Numbered from the stretch's first letter, positions 1 to 13,553 are shown. The stretch: 43,922 nt of DNA from Condylostoma magnum (GCA_920105805.1 CAKKTI010000133.1:1-43922), one strand, 5' to 3'. Numbers and translations are program-made. The notes: generated from the sequence alone by a model not told the origin.

Positions 1-1252
1 AATCAGAAGTGCTATACAAGGAGTATATAAGGTTAAATCATAATAATCTATACTAATCAAGATCTTTATTAATTACTTGCAACTGGTAAATGTAATAAAC
101 TAATTTGATTTAGAATGGCCTCAATTGTTCATGAATCTTTTTGAAACATAGTAATAAATAGCAGGAGTTATGGATAGACTATTAATATTTGACTGTGTTA
201 TTGATTAGGAATACAATACGTTTTTAAATAAGATTATCTTTGTATCAGTTATTCCATTTATGACTTTGATACCCATTTTAATTATTTGGTTTATGCTAAG
301 GATTTGCAGAAAGATTGAATTCTTTAAGGAGAAAATGATTGGATCTCTTATTGTAATTATGTTTCTGCTTAATCCTACTATTACTCAAAACCTATTCAGC
401 TTATTTTAGTGTAGAGAGATTGATAAAGGATAGTTTTAGTTAATTAAAGACTATGAAGTAGCTTGCTGGGATGAAAACCACCTCTTCTATGTTTATTATG
501 TAGCAATTCCTGGTATGATGGTGTGAACTATAGGATTCCCAGTTGTATGCCTATTCATTATGATTAAAAAGAGAAAGGTTGTAAACTAAGACAACATTAA
601 ATTCATGTTTGGTTTCCTATACAATGGGTACCAGTAGGAGAAATTCTATTGGGAGTTTATAATAATATTTAGAAAAACAGTTATTATAGCTATACTAGTA
701 TTCATGCAAACCTTGAATACCCAAATTTAAGCAATTTTAGTTTTTATAATTGTTTAACTTTCTGCCACTATTCAGTACCTTTTAAAGCCATTTTAGATGG
801 ATTAAATGAATAGAATTGAGCTTTTATCTCTCCAGATATCAATGCTTACAATATTCATAGGAATGCTGTTTCTATCAGACAAATTAGGTTCAATATCAGA
901 AGTCATTCTGTTTGTTATCCTAGTTGTAGCTAATGTATATTTCGTATATAGCTGGTTAAAGCATATTTTCTACTCATTGGGAAAGATATTGTATACTAAA
1001 TTCCCAATAATATAAAGAATATTCAAAGGAGAGAAATGGAAGCTATATTTCATGAGTGATAAAAACTTAGATGAACCAGATGTAAAGGAGGATATATAAA
1101 TAGAAGATCCTTAGAGGGGTATGACATGTAAAATTGATTCTAAGGAGGAAGTGATTGTACCTTAAGTAGAAAGTATCATACCAGAAGTCAAGAGCAAGGA
1201 AAATTAGTATTAGAAACTTTACCTAAATTTTAGTCAATTTGTGTGGGTTTGA
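1..1252 (+). CDS. Ciliate multi-pass (TRP-like) cysteine-rich membrane protein, C-terminal part
   Basis: The reading frame starting at base 2 is open from the left edge to TGA at 1250-1252, so the N-terminus lies outside the window. It shows at least six hydrophobic segments, the hallmark FGFLYNGY followed by FYWEF, and KPF then a late transmembrane pair. This arrangement is typical of a large ciliate family of surface proteins whose outer part carries Cys-rich repeats; I know the family as uncharacterised. Many Gln are TAA or TAG, and one Trp (VWTIGF) is TGA. The last twelve codons use only CAA and TGG, consistent with a genuine stop at 1250. The tail after the last membrane segment is acidic and polar, presumably cytoplasmic. 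The next gene starts 33 bp downstream in the same frame. The family is inferred from pattern only. Confidence 0.7.
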
Positions 1253-1285
1253 AATAAATGTCCACTATAAATTAATTAAAATTAA

Positions 1286-2614
1286 ATGGTTTTATTCCTT
1301 ACCTTATTATTATCAGCAATCGCTTCTGCCCCCCAACAAATCCATCTATCATGGACTGAAAAGGAAGGAGAAGTAATGGTAACTTGGGCAACGAGTAGTG
1401 AATCCTTAACCTATGCTAAAATAAGATCCATCTTATGTTAAAATCCCTCTACATGGTAAATAATGAATGGAGACAGCTATTGGTGGAATAAAGGAGGAGA
1501 TTATAACATACAACAGCAAGTTCATACAGTAGTTTTCACTGGAATTCGTCCAGAATGCCAATACCAATATCAAGTAGGTGATGGTACATTAAACTGGTCA
1601 GATTCTTACCTTTTTGGTGGAAAGACTCCGGACTACGAAGCCCCTTATAACTACAACGGTCCAGTTAAAATGGTTATATATGGAGATCTTGGAACAGGTC
1701 CTATTGGATAATATACCAAAGACTTACTATCAAATGAGGCTAAAATTAGGGATTTTGATGGAATTTTACATATAGGAGACTTTGCTTATGATCTGCATGA
1801 TAGAAATGGAACTGTAGGAGATCAGTTCTTAAATATGATACAGAACGTTGCTGGATCATACCCTTATATGACGATTCCAGGAAACCACGAAAGTCATCTG
1901 AACTATACCGCGTATAAGTAAAGGTTTAACATGCCTAAAACTGAGGCAAACTAAGGTAGTGATTACTTTTACTCGTTTGATATGGGACCAATGCACTTTA
2001 TTATGTTCTCAACTGAAGGACTTTTTGATGATTACGGTAGCGAGACTTGGCAAACTTAACTCAACTGGTTAAGATAAGATTTGATAAAGGCTAATTAAAA
2101 CAGAAAAAATAGGCCTTGGATTTTAACAGGAACTCATAGACCTTTATACTGTTCTCCAAACTGAAGAGCTGTAGAAGAAATTCATGAAGGTTAATTTGGA
2201 AATTTGAACAAGGACTGCATTGTTGAGGCTCCATATACTAGATCTGTTTTAGAGAATTTGCTGTATATAAGTGGAGTTGATGTTTATTTCCAAGCTCATG
2301 TTCACAACTATGAAAGGATTTATCCTGTATACAGGAATCGCACAGTAACAAGGCCTGTAGATAACAAAAATTTCTTATACAACCCCACTGCACCTGTTTA
2401 TATTGGAAATGGAAATGCTGGTAATAATCATGGACATAATGATGCGGCATCTCCAGATCCTGCACCGTATTCTGCTTATTTGACTAATGATTATGGATAT
2501 GGAAGATTCGTCGTATATAATGCTACTCATTTTTATTATGAGCAATTCAGCTCTATGACAAAGGAGTTGATTGATTATGTATGGATTGTGAAAGATAACT
2601 ATAGGAACTTTTAG
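1286..2614 (+). CDS. Purple acid phosphatase, secreted
   Basis: A 442-residue metallophosphoesterase of the purple acid phosphatase family, which hydrolyses phosphomonoesters with a two-metal centre in lysosomes or outside the cell. The start gives a clear signal peptide (MVLFLTLLLSAIASA). The metal-binding blocks appear in order: GDLG near residue 132, GDFAYD near 166, GNHE near 199, GTHRPLYC near 285 and AHVHNYER near 337. Ahead of the catalytic domain is the Ig/fibronectin-like N-domain usual for plant-type PAPs. Length fits the plant and ciliate type. Trp is mostly TGG, with TGA in NWRA. The final 136 codons carry no in-frame TAA, TAG or TGA, so the TAG at 2612-2614 is the likely stop although no other in-frame stop signal marks it. 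Confidence 0.95.
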
Positions 2615-2711
2615 TTAGGTAAATTTTAGATTAACAAAGGCCCTTTCAGTATGTATACAGTCTATTCATTACATTGCCTAATATACACATATTACAAAAG
2701 GATTAAATAAA

Positions 2712-3557
2712 ATGGAATCTTAGGTTTTCGGATAACTTAGTAATATTGGTGAAAGTCAATCCCATAATATCACGCAAAATATAAGCAGTTGTATGCAAAT
2801 TGTTAAGCAACAAATAACACAAGAGGTGATTTCAATCGTGTTTGAATAAATACAAAATTAGATGATGAACCAAGTAGGAATACAAATTGAGAGATAATCA
2901 AACAATTTATTCAATCAAATCTCAGTACAATAAACATAGATTCATGAGAAACTACTACAACTCGACTCTAGAGTAAGAAACCTTGAAGTACAATTCGAAT
3001 ATATTTCAGATACTTAAAATAGATAAACAGAACAATTCAGAGAAAAGAATCAAGAGAACTTAAATATAATACAAAAGATCCATCAAATGGACCTAATAGA
3101 GTAAAAATTATAGCTAAATTTAAAGGAGATGCAAGAATAAGTTTAAGAAAGCATTCAACAAACCTGTAAATTATAGCATGATTTTTGACAAATAAAACAA
3201 CAACAGAAGAATTTTTCCGAAACTCAGATTTCAAAATTAGATCTAGATAAGCTAGAAACATCAGAAATAGTATCGATATTATTTAGCTCAGTCAATGAAT
3301 TGCAATCTGGACATATCGACATTATTAATAAAATCAGAGAGTTAGAAGAGTATTTAAAGAAAACAACAAACTCCGACACTTTATAGAAGTTTAATCAAAC
3401 TATCATTACAGAAAGAATTTAGAATTGAGGAAAAATTTAAGAAAGCTAAGAGCACATTAGTGAGTCAATGAATCAAAGGTTTAAGAAGATTACATGTGAA
3501 CTTATTGAGCTTAGGAATAAATTAGAAATCCTAGATGACAATGTAAAACATCTTTAA
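2712..3557 (+). CDS. Gln-rich coiled-coil protein, unknown
   Basis: Starting at ATG 2712 this frame gives about 281 residues of charged, Gln-rich heptad-like sequence (for example KLQLNLKEMQEQVQE and NKLEILDDNVKH), typical of a coiled coil. No signal peptide or membrane segment is visible. The stop is uncertain because TAA 3555, TAG 3567 and TAG 3597 all lie in frame. I prefer TAA 3555-3557 because about 30 codons before it use no TAA, TAG or TGA, the pattern seen before secure stops elsewhere here. It converges on the unknown secreted-protein gene on the minus strand. I do not recognise a family. Confidence 0.6.
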
Positions 3558-3609
3558 ATTATGTTTTAGTCAATAAATATTTCTTTAAATCATTTCTAGT
3601 GTCTTTGTA

Positions 3610-4611
3610 TTAATAATAAATAAACTGGTTATCTTAATTCTGGAAGCCATCATCTTACCATCAAGCAACATTTGTAAGACTTTGATCTTTATAATCTAAG
3701 AGCATTGATTTAGGCAATATTCTTCACTTTGACTATTATCCTTAACAATTTTCTACATTACAAAGCAAAATCGATATAGTTAATTCTTCTAAGAATACTA
3801 AGAAGTATATGAGGCCAGCTTATTACTAATTTTAAAGCTAAAAATCAATTTTATTACTGAATTAAGGCTCAATCTTCAGCCTCGTAATTTAATCCTTTAT
3901 TTAGTTCAATCAGTCATGCAAATGCTTAGGCAATTTATGAATATTTTAAGAAAATGCTAAATCTCAAGTTTAAGGATATTTGCTAGGAGGATGTATTTTT
4001 AAATTCTCCCTCGTAAAGTTGAACTAATAAATACAAACAATCATTAAGTATGAGTTTTTAGTGGCTTACATTTCTCATAAGTATAATCTATTTAATTCAT
4101 TTCTAAAGCTGTAGAATATAATGTAGTTTATTTAATATTTTTGTATAGACAAGGTCGGATTAAAATGGAACAAAATCATCTCCATTAGTTAAAAATAATT
4201 TATAATTATCATACACCGAAATTACAGAATATCTTTGAATTGCTTTGTTGAGATTTTATTCATCTTTTGTAGTATAACTTAAGGGTTTTAGTTGCTCATC
4301 ATGAATAAGATATAGGAAGTTAAATCGTGCGACTATTTATTACTTGATTTACAAATACTTATTAGTATAATTGTCTAGGATCTGAAAAAATAGCACATAG
4401 ACTTAATATTTACCTAAATTAGATAGATGTCGGGAGAATTACTTATAATTAGCTCATAACTGCAGCGAATATCTTCTTCTTTCCTTGGAGATGAACAATT
4501 CAATGAGAATTCATTTTCAAAAATATTACTAAACTACCTAGAACTCTGCTTATTCTAATGATGAGCATAGATTGATTGCTAGGAATATATACAAAGAACC
4601 AGGTATAACAT
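3610..4611 (-). CDS. Putative secreted protein, unknown family
   Basis: The minus frame from ATG 4611 gives about 330 residues with an apparent signal peptide (MLYLVLCIYSQQSIYA) followed by a mixed polar and charged chain with balanced Asp, Glu, Lys, Pro and Gly. That balance made me choose it over the plus-strand frames across the same bases, which are also open but biased in composition. Trp is encoded by TGA several times (PQTWDLAF, HDWLNQ). The end is uncertain: TGA 3661, TAA 3634 and TAA 3610 are all in frame. It lies 90 bp after the receptor gene on the same strand. I recognise no domain. Confidence 0.45.
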
Positions 4612-4701
4612 AAAAAATAACTTAAGCTTTTGGAGGCCATTCTTATATAAATATACAGATTTTAGTATTTACGGATATTATTCAGAAGTAATTTTTCCTA
4701 A

Positions 4702-7700
4702 CTAACTATGCTCTATGACTGATATATCCTTACTTCCATAGATCTGGTCTTCATAGATTTGATCTTATAGATTAAAAATGTTTTGAGTGCTAGTTTAATC
4801 TACCTTTACCTTTTAAAAGGAAGATTTACATCTACCATTTAATATTGCAATCTGCTATGTATTATATATCGATTATTCGTTTTTGTTATTTGTCGTATCA
4901 CTCAGATTTGATTTATTTTCTTGATCTTTTGACTCCTCTAAATCTAGATTTGATTTTTATTATTTCTAATCGCTTAAAATATCTTCAATCTCAGGATGTT
5001 ATTTATTTATCAGTAGAGTAAAAATAGAAATAAAGAAATACATTATAATTATAGTTCAAATGTATTATTAGTAATCTAATTCCTAAACAACTATATCAAG
5101 GAAAATAATTAGATAGATTACTATTGATGATGTTTCTAGCATTTTCATAGTTAAAATAATGTCTCTTTATGAAGTTTGTTGAAAGGCTGTATAGTATACC
5201 AAAATACCTATTGAAATCATCAAGCATATTATACATTTTGCTATTGAGGAATCAAAACTCACAAGGGTCAAAGAAATCAATACTTTCTTCATAAACTGTA
5301 TTAGGGTATACATCGATTCAGAATTTCTACTCACCCGAAAGATAGATTTGAAAAGGGAAGCCTCATCTGTATTAGCTTCATTTGGAATAATCTTTTAATT
5401 TCTTCTTATTATATAAAAGAATGCTCCATTACAAGCTATCCAAAATATACTCATTATTATACTGAATATATCCAATCCATCGTTTTTATCAAAATATCTG
5501 TATTAAACAAGACAAGCAATCCAAAAAGGTTAAAACGATACTTAAATAGCTCCTCTCACAATAGTTTAAAAGACTACTTTATTCCCATACTCAAGAGCTT
5601 TGTGTATTATAAGAATGCTTAAAAATAAGATTATTCAAAGTGTGAGTAGAAATGAGATATTAACAAGGAAGTTTTATGATTCTATTTGACATCATTCAGT
5701 TTAATAAGAAGGAGATTAATCATGTCTAAGGGATCCTATTATATTATATTTCAAGTTAAACCAGTTGAATTTGCCCAGTGTATTTGCAGCATCTGAGGTT
5801 AAGTTTGCATTGATTAATGGTAAATATCCTACAGTCTAGAAAAACTCTATGAAAATCAAACTTAACCAATATTTCTTGAATATGATAGCAAGGATTATTT
5901 GTATAGAGCAGAGAATCCACAGAACTAGAGCTAATATGTAAAAGTAGTCTTTATTGTCTTCCTTTTCACTACTCTAGGCTGGTTTAGCAATATCCTCCAG
6001 CTCTTCTAATATAAAATTTATCACAAAACTTCCTTATTGATACTCTTTGACTAAGTCCAAATTTTGTAGTGATAAAACCAACTCATATTCCCCTAATTAT
6101 ACATCATTGATACTTTAAATGCTGATTATATACGTAAAGCTGTCTTATCTCTCCATAGTTCATGATACTGAGTCAATTCAATCTGATTAGAGTTATCTTC
6201 CCTTTATCTTTGCCCAAATCTATATATCTTCTTTTTATAAATCGCATTATTATGAGCAATGTAATCTTAACTTATTCTACCCTAGTATTATTATTTCTGC
6301 TTATATGAGATCTTTAATACACTCATTTCTTTTCAATTATGATTCAGAATATCCCAAAGGACATTAACACACTCCTGCTATAACCTAATAATCTCCCCAA
6401 CAATTATAACACTCTTGATACCCTTATTGATTTCATATGCATTATCTACAAGAAGAGTGACATGATTAACACTCTCCAGTTTATGTATAAATTCCTGGAT
6501 TACAAGGACGATCTATACATTGATTATTTATATCTAAGCAAAAGTCACACATAGGTTGACAATCAACACAAGTTTATTCACATACAAGACACTCTTTGTT
6601 GACTCCGAAGTGTGTAATTGGGCATTTTTCAATACACTGATTGTCTAGTAATAATAATCCATCAGGACAAGTCGGGTAGCAACCTCCGTCTACTATTAAC
6701 TTAGAAGAATCCCTGCATTCAACACAATTCATATGATCAGGACCAGTACATTCATTACAGGCTACATGACATTATCTACATACATCTTCATCTTTAAAGT
6801 ACTGAGATGGACATTCTATAATACATCCAAATTGCTAATCATCAAAATATCTATTATTCCTACAAGTATTGAATTCATTATTTATTTGCAGAATCGATTT
6901 TGCCACTCCATAAAATGACAATTATACTAAATAACCATCAAACCAGTATTAGACATTATCTTTTCCAATATAAAAGTCATAAGCATCTTTGGGATTGGAT
7001 ATATTGACTCCAGCTATGGATTCTTACCCACTTTCAATTTGATTCATTATCATTTTTACAACTTAATCATTGATATCATAGGTTAAATATATTTCAAACC
7101 ATTAAGCGAAGGTCTCTGATTGTCTGAAGTCAATAAGAATGTTTAAATTTGATGATAAAGCTAAGTGTACCCTTTTATCTTGTAGCCATACAGTCAAAAA
7201 GTAAGAATCTCCTTCTATATAAAATACAGGGCAAATCTTATCTTAATCTAACAATTTCCCAACAATCTGAATAGAGAATGTTTCATTTACTACAAAGGCT
7301 GTCTTCTCTGGAACACTCAAGAAAGAATCATAGCTGTTGAAACGATATCCTTACATATCACCTTCAAAACTTGGCTCATCATTTTCTACTGAATCAGTTT
7401 ATCCCTTGATAGCTTAAATAAACTACAAATCATCCCAAATGATTTAACTATCTTAATCAAAAATAAACACAGCATGGCCATGATTTGAACATTGATCTAG
7501 ATCACATTAATCTTTACAACTTCCATTGACCATGTATTTTCCAGTTTCACATGTATCAAAGCAAATACTTCCTCTTTCTTATACTAATGGAGGAATACAA
7601 TTATCAAAGTGATTTTAACCAGATATATCGGTGATTGCTTCAGGAGTTATAGTAAGACTGTATATATACCCAATAAAACCTTTACCTTACGAGTTATTCC

Positions 7701-9027
7701 CTATATAAAATGTATACTGATCTCTAGGATCAACTAAAAGATTTGTTTGTAAATTTGAAAGAGTAGGAGTCAACTACTCAGCATTTACATAGATACTTAG
7801 GCTTTTATCAGCAGCTACAACAGCAGTCACAAACTCCCATCTTCCATTCTTCCTTGCTGTTTCTATTGAATAATTAAATAAGCTATTAAATAGTCTGAAT
7901 TAATAAAATAAACCATTGACCTATAGCTAAACTGCATTATCTCCATCAAATGCTTCTTTACAAACTACTCCTTTAGCATCAGAGTCCATAAAGTCAGGAT
8001 AAACCCATAAAGAAATACTAAACTCTTCATTGAATCTATAAGAGTTCATTGTACTAAAGTCTAAATACGAGTTTCCATTGAATTCCAAGCCAATTTCACT
8101 TCTATACACAGGATCAAAAGATGCTTCTATATCTGCAGATTTTCCTTAGTAAATTTCCATTCAACTGTTTGAGTTTTGGCTTTGATATACTTGTGAATTT
8201 GAGTCAAAGACGAAAACAGCTTCCCAATCCTCAGGACTATCAGCAGGAGAGTCTTTCGTTTAGCAGCTTCCTCCTTGCATGTATTTACTGCCGTTACAAT
8301 ACCAAATACAAAACAACTAAGAAAAGTCGACTCTAGGGGGTAGGCATCTTTGCATGAGAGTATCTATTTATATCTCAGATAAAACACCCGAATACATCAA
8401 AATAGAATATATATACCCATCCATAGAATCTGCAATATCATCATTGTACTCTAAATATTGATAATCCTGAAGATTTGTACTATTGATTTCTTGTATTAAT
8501 GCTTTGTCTTAGAATACTTAAAATCTTTAACTATCTCAAGTTGTCATGCACATAATTCAAAATCCAGCTGAAATATAACCAATATCGAATACATCACCTT
8601 CATCATAAAAGTACAGTTTATTATCATCATCTCTATACAACTTTATAGTAGAATCTGACGAAGAAGTGCTCTCTAGGCTAAAATCTAAATCTAAAATTTA
8701 TCTATATCCATTGAGATTACTTTCAATGTCAAAAAGTAGAATTCATGTCATAACAGTTCACTAAGGAGCATATTTTAAGTCTCCTTCATCCTCCATTTCT
8801 AAAGCTCCCCCTTCGGAATACAGACACTTGAGTCCTCTATCTTTATCTTCAAACTCACAATCATCATTTTCTAAGGATGCTTCTCCAAGAATACTGTAAT
8901 AAGTACTTTTGTCCTCTGTGAACTCAAAATAGAAATAATAGTCTCGAGGCATGTATTAGCTGGAAAGGAGCCTTTAGCTATCACTTACTGATGATGCACA
9001 GAATAACAGTAGAACAATAAATCCCAT
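4702..9027 (-). CDS. LamG / furin-like Cys-rich multi-pass surface receptor, copy 1
   Basis: One uninterrupted minus frame of about 1,441 residues. It has a signal peptide (MGFIVLLLFCASS), three concanavalin/LamG-like beta-sandwich domains (about residues 25-220, 305-460 and 560-705; the middle one contains EFSISLWVYPDF), and a furin-like Cys-rich region (about 715-893) with repeated CxxC and CxxCxxxC spacings such as CHVACNEC. After a juxtamembrane stretch come eight or nine membrane segments from about residue 1022, then an acidic Gln/Ser/Lys tail. It is probably a ciliate cell-surface receptor-like protein; the ligand is unknown. Stop TAG 4702-4704 aligns with a TAG in copy 2; TAA 4678 is the alternative. 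Residues 196-1217 are encoded by the block shared with copy 2. Confidence 0.85.
5375..8438. repeat. Shared block A of tandem receptor genes (apparent conversion tract)
   Basis: This stretch matches 9901-12964 at a constant offset of 4,526 bp. I found no substitution or indel on reading through. Flanking homologous sequence differs: about 24 of 274 bases differ just left of the block by my count, and the right flank is much more diverged. The block encodes LamG domains 2 and 3, the Cys-rich region and most membrane segments. Confidence 0.9.
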
Positions 9028-9260
9028 AATTATAAGAAGAATAAAAGCTTAGATTATCAATATATTAAACGATATATTTCCCAATAATTACATTGGTAAA
9101 CATAAGCAATATCTGTATTAAAAGTTAAAGTTTATTATTTACGAAATGATATTCAAAGTTGCATTAATATACTTCATAAAATAATTGATTCCTAACATGC
9201 TAATAAGGTTTGAATTAAATAAATGATCAAATTTAAAATCTATTAACTAAATTTCCTTAA

Positions 9261-12200
9261 CTAATTATTTTTCAGTATTGTATCATTATTGTCTTCATAA
9301 ATTTGCTCGTCGAAATTAATTACATTTTTCAAAGTATTTAAATCAACCTTTTAAAGAGTAGATTTGCGTCTTCCATCCAGAATAGCAACTTATTAATGCT
9401 CCTCAATTTTATTGTGAGTACTTTCACTTTTATTTGATTTGTCATTTGAATCTTTAGACTCCTCTAAATCTACATGTTATTCATCTTATTTTGAATTATT
9501 CAAGGTTTCTTCAATCTCAGGGAGTGGTTTATTCATAGATAAAGCGTATGCAGAAATAAAGAAATATGTTGCAATTATAGTTCAAATGTATTCTTAGTAA
9601 TCTAGCTCATTAAATATCATATCAAGGAAGGTAATCAGATAGATTATTATTGATGATGTTTCTAGTATTTCCATAGCTAAAATCATGTCTCTTGATGAAT
9701 TTTGTTGGAAAGCTGTATAGTATACCAAAATACCTATTGAAATAATCAAGCATATTATACATTTTGCTATTGAGGAATCAAAACTCACAAGGGTCAAAGA
9801 AACCAATACTTTTTTCATCAACTGTATTAAAATATATATCAATTCAGAATTTCTACTCACTCGAAAGATAGATTTGAAAAGGGAAGCCTCAACTATATTA
9901 GCTTCATTTGGAATAATCTTTTAATTTCTTCTTATTATATAAAAGAATGCTCCATTACAAGCTATCCAAAATATACTCATTATTATACTGAATATATCCA
10001 ATCCATCGTTTTTATCAAAATATCTGTATTAAACAAGACAAGCAATCCAAAAAGGTTAAAACGATACTTAAATAGCTCCTCTCACAATAGTTTAAAAGAC
10101 TACTTTATTCCCATACTCAAGAGCTTTGTGTATTATAAGAATGCTTAAAAATAAGATTATTCAAAGTGTGAGTAGAAATGAGATATTAACAAGGAAGTTT
10201 TATGATTCTATTTGACATCATTCAGTTTAATAAGAAGGAGATTAATCATGTCTAAGGGATCCTATTATATTATATTTCAAGTTAAACCAGTTGAATTTGC
10301 CCAGTGTATTTGCAGCATCTGAGGTTAAGTTTGCATTGATTAATGGTAAATATCCTACAGTCTAGAAAAACTCTATGAAAATCAAACTTAACCAATATTT
10401 CTTGAATATGATAGCAAGGATTATTTGTATAGAGCAGAGAATCCACAGAACTAGAGCTAATATGTAAAAGTAGTCTTTATTGTCTTCCTTTTCACTACTC
10501 TAGGCTGGTTTAGCAATATCCTCCAGCTCTTCTAATATAAAATTTATCACAAAACTTCCTTATTGATACTCTTTGACTAAGTCCAAATTTTGTAGTGATA
10601 AAACCAACTCATATTCCCCTAATTATACATCATTGATACTTTAAATGCTGATTATATACGTAAAGCTGTCTTATCTCTCCATAGTTCATGATACTGAGTC
10701 AATTCAATCTGATTAGAGTTATCTTCCCTTTATCTTTGCCCAAATCTATATATCTTCTTTTTATAAATCGCATTATTATGAGCAATGTAATCTTAACTTA
10801 TTCTACCCTAGTATTATTATTTCTGCTTATATGAGATCTTTAATACACTCATTTCTTTTCAATTATGATTCAGAATATCCCAAAGGACATTAACACACTC
10901 CTGCTATAACCTAATAATCTCCCCAACAATTATAACACTCTTGATACCCTTATTGATTTCATATGCATTATCTACAAGAAGAGTGACATGATTAACACTC
11001 TCCAGTTTATGTATAAATTCCTGGATTACAAGGACGATCTATACATTGATTATTTATATCTAAGCAAAAGTCACACATAGGTTGACAATCAACACAAGTT
11101 TATTCACATACAAGACACTCTTTGTTGACTCCGAAGTGTGTAATTGGGCATTTTTCAATACACTGATTGTCTAGTAATAATAATCCATCAGGACAAGTCG
11201 GGTAGCAACCTCCGTCTACTATTAACTTAGAAGAATCCCTGCATTCAACACAATTCATATGATCAGGACCAGTACATTCATTACAGGCTACATGACATTA
11301 TCTACATACATCTTCATCTTTAAAGTACTGAGATGGACATTCTATAATACATCCAAATTGCTAATCATCAAAATATCTATTATTCCTACAAGTATTGAAT
11401 TCATTATTTATTTGCAGAATCGATTTTGCCACTCCATAAAATGACAATTATACTAAATAACCATCAAACCAGTATTAGACATTATCTTTTCCAATATAAA
11501 AGTCATAAGCATCTTTGGGATTGGATATATTGACTCCAGCTATGGATTCTTACCCACTTTCAATTTGATTCATTATCATTTTTACAACTTAATCATTGAT
11601 ATCATAGGTTAAATATATTTCAAACCATTAAGCGAAGGTCTCTGATTGTCTGAAGTCAATAAGAATGTTTAAATTTGATGATAAAGCTAAGTGTACCCTT
11701 TTATCTTGTAGCCATACAGTCAAAAAGTAAGAATCTCCTTCTATATAAAATACAGGGCAAATCTTATCTTAATCTAACAATTTCCCAACAATCTGAATAG
11801 AGAATGTTTCATTTACTACAAAGGCTGTCTTCTCTGGAACACTCAAGAAAGAATCATAGCTGTTGAAACGATATCCTTACATATCACCTTCAAAACTTGG
11901 CTCATCATTTTCTACTGAATCAGTTTATCCCTTGATAGCTTAAATAAACTACAAATCATCCCAAATGATTTAACTATCTTAATCAAAAATAAACACAGCA
12001 TGGCCATGATTTGAACATTGATCTAGATCACATTAATCTTTACAACTTCCATTGACCATGTATTTTCCAGTTTCACATGTATCAAAGCAAATACTTCCTC
12101 TTTCTTATACTAATGGAGGAATACAATTATCAAAGTGATTTTAACCAGATATATCGGTGATTGCTTCAGGAGTTATAGTAAGACTGTATATATACCCAAT

Positions 12201-13553
12201 AAAACCTTTACCTTACGAGTTATTCCCTATATAAAATGTATACTGATCTCTAGGATCAACTAAAAGATTTGTTTGTAAATTTGAAAGAGTAGGAGTCAAC
12301 TACTCAGCATTTACATAGATACTTAGGCTTTTATCAGCAGCTACAACAGCAGTCACAAACTCCCATCTTCCATTCTTCCTTGCTGTTTCTATTGAATAAT
12401 TAAATAAGCTATTAAATAGTCTGAATTAATAAAATAAACCATTGACCTATAGCTAAACTGCATTATCTCCATCAAATGCTTCTTTACAAACTACTCCTTT
12501 AGCATCAGAGTCCATAAAGTCAGGATAAACCCATAAAGAAATACTAAACTCTTCATTGAATCTATAAGAGTTCATTGTACTAAAGTCTAAATACGAGTTT
12601 CCATTGAATTCCAAGCCAATTTCACTTCTATACACAGGATCAAAAGATGCTTCTATATCTGCAGATTTTCCTTAGTAAATTTCCATTCAACTGTTTGAGT
12701 TTTGGCTTTGATATACTTGTGAATTTGAGTCAAAGACGAAAACAGCTTCCCAATCCTCAGGACTATCAGCAGGAGAGTCTTTCGTTTAGCAGCTTCCTCC
12801 TTGCATGTATTTACTGCCGTTACAATACCAAATACAAAACAACTAAGAAAAGTCGACTCTAGGGGGTAGGCATCTTTGCATGAGAGTATCTATTTATATC
12901 TCAGATAAAACACCCGAATACATCAAAATAGAATATATATACCCATCCATAGAATCTGCAATATAAGCATAATTGCCGAAAATTTTAAAATCCTGAAAAT
13001 AAGTGCTTTCTACCTGATTAATCAATGTTTTATCATAATAGAATTCAAAGTTTAGTCCATCTCACGTTGTTCAATACATCGATCAAGCTTAGGAGTGAGA
13101 ATCCCCAATAGTTTACTGTGAATCTCCGTCTGAAAATCAAAGTTCATTGCCAGACTCCCGGTAAAGACTGACTGTAATATCTGAATAACTATCATTATAA
13201 AAATCTAAATCGTAGATTCCTCTATGTTCATCATAGTAATCTTCAACATCAAATAAAAGGATTCACGTAATAAATGTTCACTCCTCTTCAGCATAATAAT
13301 CTCCACTGTCATAAGCTTCAAATCACCCTCCTTCATCGTATAAGCATTTATAGCCTATATCAACATCCCAAAATTCACAGCTATCTGGTATTAATTCCCA
13401 CCCATCTCTTAGAATACTCTGAAATGTACTTTAATCCGAAGTAAGCTCAAAGTAAAATAAGTAATCTTGTGGCATAGTTTAAGTCTCAAGTTGCCTTTGA
13501 TCATCTTTGGACGATGATAGTATCTTTAATATCATAAAAGTTAGAAGTAACAT
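9261..13553 (-). CDS. LamG / furin-like Cys-rich multi-pass surface receptor, copy 2
   Basis: Tandem paralogue of the neighbouring receptor gene, about 1,430 residues with the same order: signal peptide (MLLLTFMILKIL), three LamG-like domains, furin-like Cys-rich region, eight or nine membrane segments and a charged tail. The first roughly 196 residues align with copy 1 without net indel but only at about half identity (TMPQDYLFYFELT against YMPRDYYFYFEFT). Residues 196-1217 look the same at DNA level. The C-terminal part is again diverged, mildly in the membrane region and strongly in the tail. Trp is often TGA (YIWTII). I take the TAG at 9261-9263 as stop because about 32 codons before it are free of sense-stops; TAA TAG at 9240-9245 is the alternative. 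Confidence 0.85.
9901..12964. repeat. Shared block B of tandem receptor genes (apparent conversion tract)
   Basis: Partner of the block at 5375-8438, with the same offset throughout. Both edges are abrupt: at the right edge the two copies agree through ctgcaatat and then part. The start codons of the two genes also lie exactly 4,526 bp apart, so the whole genes are a tandem duplication with a homogenised core. Confidence 0.9.

Noticed and set aside
3674-3702. Possible short GT...AG intron in the coiled-coil gene
   Set aside because: Only needed if the plus frame changed here, which the minus-strand gene makes unnecessary.
3602-4558. Open plus-strand frame continuing after the coiled-coil gene, ending TAA TGA TGA
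   Set aside because: Composition is biased toward Leu, Ile, Ser and Phe and it would need a frame change from the upstream gene. The minus frame over the same bases has a signal peptide and balanced composition.
6733-6918. Plus-strand open frame inside receptor copy 1, repeated at 11259-11444 in copy 2
   Set aside because: Antisense shadow of the Cys-rich domain; present in both copies only because the block is duplicated.
8121-8336. Plus-strand open frame (also at 12647-12862)
   Set aside because: Antisense of the region between LamG domains of the receptor genes, where the minus frame is clearly coding.
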